DNA from: Mercenaria mercenaria
Taxonomy: Eukaryota > Mollusca > Bivalvia > Venerida > Veneridae
Direction: 5' to 3'
Assembly (NCBI RefSeq): GCF_021730395.1
Contig: NC_069373.1
Span: 10,248,001-10,312,000 of the forward strand
Length of the DNA: 64,000 bases
The notes beneath the pieces were generated by a model. The model did not search any database. It was given only the letters and a program-made list of their open reading frames with translations, and was not told where the DNA came from. The translations under genes were made by a program, and so were the position numbers. Of the stretch, positions 58,801 through 64,000 are shown one piece after another. Each line of letters starts with the position of its first letter. Position 1 is the first letter of the stretch.

Positions 58801-60463
58801 CAAGATGAACATTCAGACCAACTTTCATACAGATCCCATGAAAAGTATGGCCTCTAGAGAGGTCACAAGGTTTTTCTATTATTTGACCTACTGACCTAGT
58901 TTTTTAAGGCACATGACCCAGTATCAAACTTGACCTAGATATCATCAAGGTGAACATTCTGACCAATTTTTATGGAGATCCATTCACAAGTATGGCCTCT
59001 AGAGAGGTCACAAGGTTTTTCTATTTTTAGACCTACTGACCTAGTTTTGACTGCACATGACCCTGTTTCGAACTTGACCTTGATATCATCAAGATGAACA
59101 CTCAGACCAACTTTCATACAGATCCCAATGAAAAATATGGCCTCTAGAGAGGTCACAAGGTTTTTCTATTATTTGACCTACTGACCTAGTTTTTGAGGGC
59201 ACGTGACCCACTTTCGAACTTGACCTAGATATCATCAAGGTGAACATTCTGACCAATTTTCATGAAGATCTCATGAAATATATGGCCTCTAGAGAGGTCA
59301 CAAGGTTTTTCTATTTTTAGACCTACTGACCAAGTTTTTGACCGCACGTGACCCAGTTTCGAACTTGACCTAGATATCATCAAGGTGAACATTCAGATCA
59401 ACTTTCATACAGATCCCATGAAAAATATGGCCTCTAGAGAGGTCACAAGGTTTTTCTATTATTTGACCTACTGACCTAGTTTTTGACGGCATGTGACCCA
59501 CTTTCAAACTTGACCTAGATATCATCAAGATGAACATTCTGACCAATTTTCATGAAGATCTCATGAAATATATGGCCTCTAGAGAGGTCACAAGGTTTTT
59601 CTATTTTTCGACCTACTAACTTAGTTTTTGACCGCATGTGACCCAGTTTCGAACTTGACCTAGATATCATCAAGGTGAACGTTCTGACCAATTTTCATGA
59701 AGATCTTGTGAAATATATGGCCTCTAGAGAGGTCACAAGGTTTTTCTATTTTTAGACCTACTGACCTAGTTTTTGATGGCACGTGACCCAGTTTCGAACT
59801 TGACCTAGGTATCATCAAGGTGAACATTCTGACCAATTTTCATGAAGATCTTTGTAATATATGGCCTCTAGAGAGGTCACAAGGTTTTTCTATTTTTAGA
59901 CCTACTGACCTAGTTTTTGATGGCAAGGGACCCAGTTTCGAACTTGACCTAGATATCATCAAGATGAACATTCTGACCAACTTTCATAAAGATCCCATGA
60001 AAAATGTGACCTCTAGAGTGGTCACAAGCAAAAGTTTACGGACAGACGCACGTATGGATGCACGGACAGACGACGGATGACGGACACAGCGCGATCACAA
60101 AAGCTCACCTTGTCACTTTGTGACAGGTGAGCTAAAAACAAGCACCACCCATCAACATAATTTTTCAACAAATCAACATGGCTTGAAGAAATATGGTAGA
60201 GGTTCAACAAAGGAAGAAACAGTCCTAAAAGCTCAGCATGAGCTTTATTGTTAGGTGTGATAATAAAAAGTAAAAAAAATAAATTTTTTTATGTGTTAAT
60301 TATAGTTACAAAAAAATCTCCTTTTCAATTGCGGCTTTATGTGTTTGGAATGAAGACAAAAGCACAGTTTCACAAATTTGATCTCTGTTAACAAGGCTGA
60401 TTCACTCACCTGCTATTACAGCATTAGTTGACGCCACAGCTGGGATGATTCTCTTTACTACAC
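49838..60463 (-). CDS. UBA3: UBA3, NEDD8-activating enzyme E1 catalytic subunit, 3' six exons
   Basis: Exons in transcript order are 60,463-60,410 ([17 protein letters not shown]), 57,234-57,198 ([11 protein letters not shown]), 54,213-54,132 ([20 protein letters not shown]), 51,710-51,610 ([20 protein letters not shown]), 50,975-50,857 ([20 protein letters not shown]) and 49,935-49,838 ([20 protein letters not shown], ending KLSLGSNME). All introns are GT-AG, phases agree, and 491 coding bases give the last ~162 residues; human UBA3 has 463. UBA3 pairs with NAE1, adenylates NEDD8, carries it as a thioester and passes it to UBE2M for cullin modification. The part seen covers the end of the adenylation domain, the second CxxC of the structural zinc site (CMAC) and the C-terminal ubiquitin-fold domain that recruits the E2. 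The catalytic cysteine lies in exons beyond the window. Introns are swollen by HINE-like elements and MITEs; the exons look intact. Confidence 0.95.
50219..50409. mobile_element. MITE with TTAA target (piggyBac-type), copy 1
   Basis: TTAA flanks both sides (50,215-50,218 and 50,410-50,413). Inverted ends are ACTTTACCCTGCTG-like and CCTTTAGCCTGCTGG; inner words GCGGCAAGTG and CAGTGCAGACCA recur in copy 2 in opposite orientation. Lies in a UBA3 intron. Confidence 0.8.
50643..50847. mobile_element. MITE with TTAA target, copy 2, touching a UBA3 splice donor
   Basis: TTAA at 50,639-50,642 and 50,848-50,851; ends CCTTTAGCCTGGTGGCGGCA and TTAGCAGGCTTAGGG. The right TTAA supplies intron bases +6 to +9 after the UBA3 exon ending at 50,857. 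Confidence 0.85.
51776..52318. other. UBA3 intron sequence without recognised repeats
   Basis: AT-rich intron, with a TA-rich stretch near 52,060-52,130. From about 52,240 it contains the B-type words TTATAATATAAGTTATTTTT and GTAACAACAAAAGGG, directly before the family C element. Confidence 0.45.
52319..53080 (+). mobile_element. HINE/pearl-like element, family C, 4 monomers
   Basis: Begins ACAAGAGCTGTCTCCGTAGG, then ATGACACATGCCCCCAATGG. Monomers of about 157 bp follow (GAGCTACG at 52,733 and 52,890), each with GTGACCTTGACCTTTGAGC, then a CGGACGGACCGACAG stretch. It ends ATATGCCTCCCTTTGGGGGC plus ATAAAAAA. ATGCCCCCAA at the 5' end pairs with TTGGGGGCAT at the 3' end. In UBA3 intron. Confidence 0.9.
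53085..54010 (+). mobile_element. B-type unit plus truncated C-type monomer array
   Basis: 53,085-53,275 is a B-type ~190-bp unit (TTGGATGTAACAAGCTTG, GTTACAATATAAGCTATTTA). From 53,276 about five monomers of ~150 bp repeat GTGACCTTGACCTTTGAGCT-like, TCGTCTCATCATGGGAAACA and ATGGACCGGACAGGAAAAA. Neither a complete 5' core nor a terminal hairpin is found, so it is truncated at both ends. In UBA3 intron. Confidence 0.75.
54244..54332. mobile_element. MITE with TTAA target, copy 3, internally deleted
   Basis: TTAA at 54,240-54,243 and 54,333-54,336 and the same ends (TGTTACCCTGCTG, CACTTGCCGCTAGCAGGCTA) as copies 1 and 2, with the middle missing. It lies 27 bp inside a UBA3 intron, just upstream of an exon's splice acceptor. 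Confidence 0.75.
54478..54712. mobile_element. MITE, 235 bp (TGAGCCGTGCCATG family), long copy
   Basis: Ends TGAGCCACGCCATGAGAAAA and, inverted, TGAGCCGTGCCATGAGAAAA. Arms of about 100 bp include GGATCCATGCTGTTCGC and CAGGCTGGTCTGGATCCATG. The open frames on both strands here are this palindrome. Confidence 0.88.
54934..57133 (+). mobile_element. HINE/pearl-like element, family A, split by family E
   Basis: Begins ACAAGAGCTGTCACAGAAGA, then CAGCAAACTCGACTATT. A-type monomers hold GGGGGCATAATTCA and GAGTTATGCACCTTGTGTCA. It ends near 57,133 with GGGGTGAGTAGGATAGCTCT and a decayed hairpin ending TAGTCAAACTAAAAA. The family E element at 55,270-56,680 sits inside; A-type sequence (CTAAGATATAGTGAAAATGC) resumes after it. 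Confidence 0.85.
55270..56680 (+). mobile_element. HINE/pearl-like element, family E, ~8 monomers
   Basis: The 5' core GCTTTTGTAAAAAAGC hairpin is followed by GCATGTCTCCCCCA. Monomers of about 145 bp repeat AGGGGTCATCTACTCTGCAT, GTTTCAACATTCTGGGTCAA and CCCCTGTGACCTTGACCTTT. Then (ACGG)n at 56,627 and the end ATATGTCTCCTGGGGGAGAC plus ATAATAA. TGTCTCCCCCA is complementary to TGGGGGAGACA. Confidence 0.9.
57235..58217. other. UBA3 intron without recognised repeats
   Basis: AT-rich intron between the exon ending at 57,234 and the family D element; nothing else supported. Confidence 0.45.
58218..60139 (+). mobile_element. HINE/pearl-like element, family D, 12 monomers of 145 bp
   Basis: Begins AGACAAGAGGACCATGATGG, then TCCTGAATCGCTCACCTC. 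CCTCTAGAGAGG or its variant recurs at 58,420, 58,561, 58,706, 58,851, 58,996, 59,141, 59,286, 59,431, 59,576, 59,721, 59,865 and 60,010, so the period is 145 bp within one base. An ACGGACAGACG-type stretch follows at 60,038. It ends AAAGCTCACCTTGTCACTTT, then GTGACAGGTGAGCTAAAAAC. GCTCACCT at the 5' end pairs with AGGTGAGC. The ORFs inside are monomers. In UBA3 intron. Confidence 0.93.
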
Positions 60464-60642
60464 CTGCATGTAGAAAAAATTAATGTTAATACACATTTTC
60501 CCAGATATTCCACAATGTGATGCAATACCAATTTTCCGAACCTGATTTTAATAAGGTTTTTTTTTTTCTACAATGAAGTATTTGATTAAACCATAATTTT
60601 TCAAAGCATCATGATGCAATAAGAAAATTCGGCCATTACAAA

Positions 60643-62035
60643 ACAAGAGCGCCAGACTGTCATAAAATACCTATAGCGGGTTATTTCTATGCGGGGAATA
60701 GTTCTGCGTTTCTGCGGTCTCTCGGTAGAATCGCAAAAATATTTTCAGCAGAATATTCATCCAGCAAAAATTTAAAACGCAAAAAATCTGCTTCACCAAC
60801 GTTGTTTCACGCTATGTTACACGAGGTGATCCGAAGTTCACAATGGCATGATCTAATTATTGGAAATTACTGTCATCATCTATCAATTACTGATAATGGT
60901 ATAATTGAGTGTGATGGTCAATCAAAGTTCTGTTAATCCCTCAGAAAACATTTTTCTTTTGTTTGTTTGTTTGAAATAAACTGAGTGAATTACACTTGAG
61001 TTGTTCTTATTAATCCCTTGTGAAGATCTTCCGAACTATACTTTAGTAACCTTTATACAGGTATAACCGTTGTGCTGGTATACCGTAGTTTGCAGTTGTA
61101 GTTTGTACAATTGTTGTTGGACTTATTTTTTTTCAATTCACATGTTATTATATCCTACAATGTGTTCATTAAAAGCAAAGTTACTTTGCATCAGTTACTG
61201 TAATTTAGTTTATTGTTTTTCATGCGCTAGTCATCCTAACGACACCCGATCATGCGGGGAATTACTTCCTCCTTGGCATCGAAAACGCAGAAATTCCTCT
61301 TTCTTTCGTGTGAAAACGCAGAAATTAAACATGCAGAAATTTGTTCCACAATTTTTGGGCCAAAACGCAGAATATTTTGACCGCAGAAATAACCCGCTAT
61401 ACGGTACGCCCTTCTAAATACTCAGTTACATATCATAAAAAGATGCCCACAAACACTGTCACCAAATCTGGTGAAGATCGGATGAAAACTGTTCGACTTT
61501 GCGGGTAGACAAGGTTAAATTAGTAGATTTCGAGTAATTCAAGGGCCATAATCCAACAGTGCCAGGGGCAATTTGGCTGGTTATCAAAACTGGTCGAGAT
61601 ATTATGCCCACAAACATTATCAGCAAGTTTGGTGTAGATCGGATGAAAACTGTTCGACTTAGAGAGCAGACAAGGCTAAATTTGCAGATTTCGAGTAATT
61701 CAAGGGCCATAATCCATGAGTGCTTGGGGTGATTTGGCTGATTATCGAACTTGACCACAAACATGGTCAGCAAGTTTGGTGAAGATCGGGTGAAAACTGT
61801 CTGACTTGGAGAGCGGACAAGGCTAAATTTGCAGATTTTGAGTAATTCAAGGGCCATAATCCATGAGTGTCTTGGAGATTTGGCTGGTTATTGAACTTGG
61901 CTGAGATATTATGCCTACAAACATTATCAGCAAGTTTGGTGGAGATCAGATGACAACTGTTCGACTTAGAGAGCGGGCATGCATCTGGACGACGAACGAC
62001 CACCGCCTCGTGTGTTCACATAATACTTTCACAAA
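60643..62035 (+). mobile_element. HINE/pearl-like element, another family, split by a MITE
   Basis: Begins ACAAGAGCGCCAGACTGTCA. After the insert at 60,672-61,401 the sequence continues GGTACGCCCTTCTAAATACT and about four monomers of 154-156 bp (GATCGGATGAAAACTGTTCG at about 61,472 and 61,632, variants at 61,785 and 61,944). The end near 62,000 (GGACGACGAACGACCACCG) lacks a clear hairpin and may be truncated. Confidence 0.75.
60672..61401. mobile_element. Non-autonomous DNA transposon, 730 bp
   Basis: TATAGCGGGTTATTTCT at the left and its exact inversion at the right form terminal repeats. GCGG and TTCTGCG words then recur through the element (GTTCTGCGTTTCTGCGG; AAAACGCAGAAAT). No transposase; superfamily not assigned. 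It interrupts the HINE-like element near its 5' core. Confidence 0.8.
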
Positions 62036-62310
62036 ATCTTTCAGAGACAAGCGTATAAAAATTGCTTAACCAATTTGAAAAGCATGTACATTAATCAAGA
62101 TTTCATTAGTTAGACCAGTCTATGGGAAAGTCACAATTTTGATAACAAGAGCTGTCCGTAAGACAGCCAAGCTCGACTATTCGAAATATTGTCACAGAAG
62201 CAGGAAATTATTACCCAAAATGTTAAATATCAAAAGAGTTTTAAGTTCGAAAGGGGACATAATTTGACCAAAATACATATCAGAGTTGTGGGACTTGATG
62301 TTATCAACTA

Positions 62311-63505
62311 CAGTAAATCTCACTTATAAGGAACTCGCATATAAGGAACACTCGGTTATAAGGAACATTTCTCAATTCCCCGATCTAATTCCTTCTTTAT
62401 TCAATGTAAAAATCCTCGGTTATAGGGAACTCGGTTATAAGGAACACTCGGTTATAAGGAACACTTTTTCTAGTCTCAAAGTACGAAATTCAATGGAAAA
62501 CCCCTCGGTTATAGAGAACAGACATAAAGAATAAAAATTAATGAAAACTGGAAATAAACAGGAGAATCGCTGGTGACGTCAGACTTTCACGCGCTTTTAT
62601 GCACATGAATAAACACATATTATTTCATTTCTATGATCTTTAGTTTGTTATTTCACGGATACGATAAAAAGAAAATAAATAATATCATCATTAACTTATA
62701 TTTACTTGAGAATATGTTTGAGGGCTACATGTATTAGGTATTTTATGCTATCAATAGTGAACGAAAATCAGTCGTGGACACGGTCGTGTCATACTAGCCT
62801 AAATAAATGTGTTAATTACGCGTGATTAACAATGACAAACAGTCCAGTTTACCAAATTTTCAATTGTAAAAATTGTAACAGGTGCTAAAATGGACAATAG
62901 CAAAACTATAGGTATAATTTGCACTTTAGTCCGTATGTATGGCGCCGTTGTCTAGTCGTAATGCACTATATGTCATAAACACCCTACTTTTAAATTTTAA
63001 TTAAGTAGTCATATTCATAATTTTGTATTAATTATTTGAACATTTATTTTATATTAGTATTGATGCCTTTTCAAATAACATGCTGCCGAGCAAGGTAAGG
63101 GCTGCAACATATCTTATAATCATAATGTAGTGCTCTCCTAAAACAAGAAGATAGAAATAGCCGACAAAAAATAAACAAAAATCACGTCATTCTTACCGAC
63201 GTACATTTTAGCTTAGTTTAGGTTTAAACGCCGTGTTTCAACACTATTTCAGTCATATACACGCAGTCAGTTTACCATACCATCTCTCTAGGAAAGGACC
63301 GGTACTCACATTTCTCACATAAAGATTCATGGTCGACCCGGAGCCCTTTTCAAACGTAAGTCAAATTGTGTTCGCTATACAAATTGTGTTCGTTATACAA
63401 ACCTCGGTTACAAGGAATTAGTTCGCTATACGGATATAAGGAACCTCGGTTATAAGGAACAATTTTTAGAAGCCCCAAGCTGTTCCTTATAAGCGAGGTT
63501 TACTG
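62311..63505. mobile_element. Non-autonomous pogo/Tigger-like transposon, 1,195 bp
   Basis: The left end CAGTAAATCTCACTTATAAG and the inverted right end CAGTAAACCTCGCTTATAAG are terminal repeats, with TA duplicated at 62,309-62,310 and 63,506-63,507. CTCGGTTATAAGGAACA-type words repeat inside both ends. The uninterrupted target (CTATCAACTAGTTTTATAAC) exists in the next monomer near 63,833, proving the insertion point. No transposase ORF remains. Confidence 0.93.
63212..63360 (-). mobile_element. SINE fragment (38,531 family), diverged
   Basis: The minus strand reads GACTGAAATAGTGTTGAAAC, then ACGGCGTTTAAACCTAAACT, a decayed copy of the family tail. It lies inside the pogo-like element. Confidence 0.55.
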
Positions 63506-64000
63506 TAGTTTTATAACCCCGAAGAAACATGTTAAGTTTCAATTCAATATCTGCATTAGTTTTGGGGATAGTAACTTGCATGTAAAACTTTAACCAGAAT
63601 TTTCTAAGTCCAAAAGGGGGCATAATTTGCTCAAAATACATGTTAAGAGTTATCGAACTTGACCCAGTGAGGTTGGTAATTGACCTAGAAAAAGAATAAA
63701 TAAGTTTCAAAGCTATATGCCTTTTGGTAATAGCTGTATGTACTTGCACGCAAAACTTTAACCAGGATTTTCTAAGTCCAAAAGGGGGCATAATTTGCCC
63801 AAAATACATGTCAGAGTTATGGGACTTGGTGCTATCAACTAGTTTTATAACCCCGAAGACACATGTGAAGTTTCAATTTAATATCTGTAGTAGTTTTGGA
63901 GATAGTTACTTGCATGTAAAACTTTAACCAGGATTTTCTAAGTCCAAAAGGGGGCATAATTTGCCCAAAATACATGTCAGAGTTATGGGACTTGACCCAG

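Larger units (their letters stand above)
62143..64000 (+). mobile_element. HINE/pearl-like element, family A, runs off the window
   Basis: Begins ACAAGAGCTGTCCGTAAGAC, then AGCCAAGCTCGACTATTCG. Monomers of about 170 bp or more (TCTAAGTCCAAAAGGGGGCA at 63,603, 63,771 and 63,938) continue to the window end, so the 3' hairpin is not seen. A 1.2 kb pogo-like element interrupts the first monomer. Confidence 0.85.

Noticed and set aside
58218-60139. CRISPR-like array because of the strict period
   Set aside because: Whole 145-bp monomers repeat without variable spacers, in animal DNA, within a mobile element.

Overview
This is animal nuclear DNA, most likely from a bivalve mollusc. The genes are short exons with GT-AG introns and animal proteins. 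The background is AT-rich. The repeats are kinds I associate with bivalves: tRNA-derived SINEs with mollusc-type tails, and pearl/HINE-like (helentron-type) elements built of a 5' core, a 145-166 bp tandem array and a 3' hairpin. No bacterial gene organisation, CRISPR array or LTR element was seen.

Host genes. (1) 7,430-9,290, minus: a complete four-exon rolling stone-like membrane protein of 292 aa. (2) 23,546-29,153, plus: exon-like blocks of an integrase-core (rve-type) gene family, probably no longer intact, spread over 5.6 kb of repeats. (3) 41,761-43,075, plus: RPS23 (uS12), exons 2-4 with a poly(A) signal; only the tiny ATG exon is missing. It carries unusual substitutions near residues 33-46. 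(4) 49,838-60,463, minus: the last six exons of UBA3, catalytic subunit of the NEDD8-activating E1; the 5' exons lie beyond the window. These genes share no pathway or operon. They are unrelated single-copy-type genes in repeat-rich DNA.

Repeats, left to right. 0-6 kb: tandem duplications and a 2.0 kb hAT-like element (5-bp TSD) filled with a ~115 bp tandem array. 10-13 kb: a compact HINE-like element, a retroposon 3' end and a TA-flanked MITE. 13.6-17.4 kb: a 3.7 kb element with ~770 bp inverted arms, each made of two 381 bp units. 17.8-22.1 kb: a possible large hAT-like element. 22-32 kb: MITEs, SINEs and a FLYWCH-type fragment around the integrase-core gene. 32-38.5 kb: a rearranged MITE complex and HINE-like elements, one carrying a hAT with a remnant TTF zinc finger. 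39.9-41.6 kb: a three-level nest (HINE-like > hAT > retroposon). 44.5-48.4 kb and the UBA3 introns: more nested HINE-like elements of several families. 60.6-64 kb: two further HINE-like elements, each split by a DNA transposon.

The most interesting pattern is in the HINE-like elements. At least six families share the start ACAAGAG (or a close variant) and one plan, but each has its own short 5' block exactly complementary to its own 3' hairpin. The two ends have therefore co-varied between families. Several families also carry a perfect TCAAGGTCA or AGGTCAAAGGTCA nuclear-receptor-type motif in almost every monomer.
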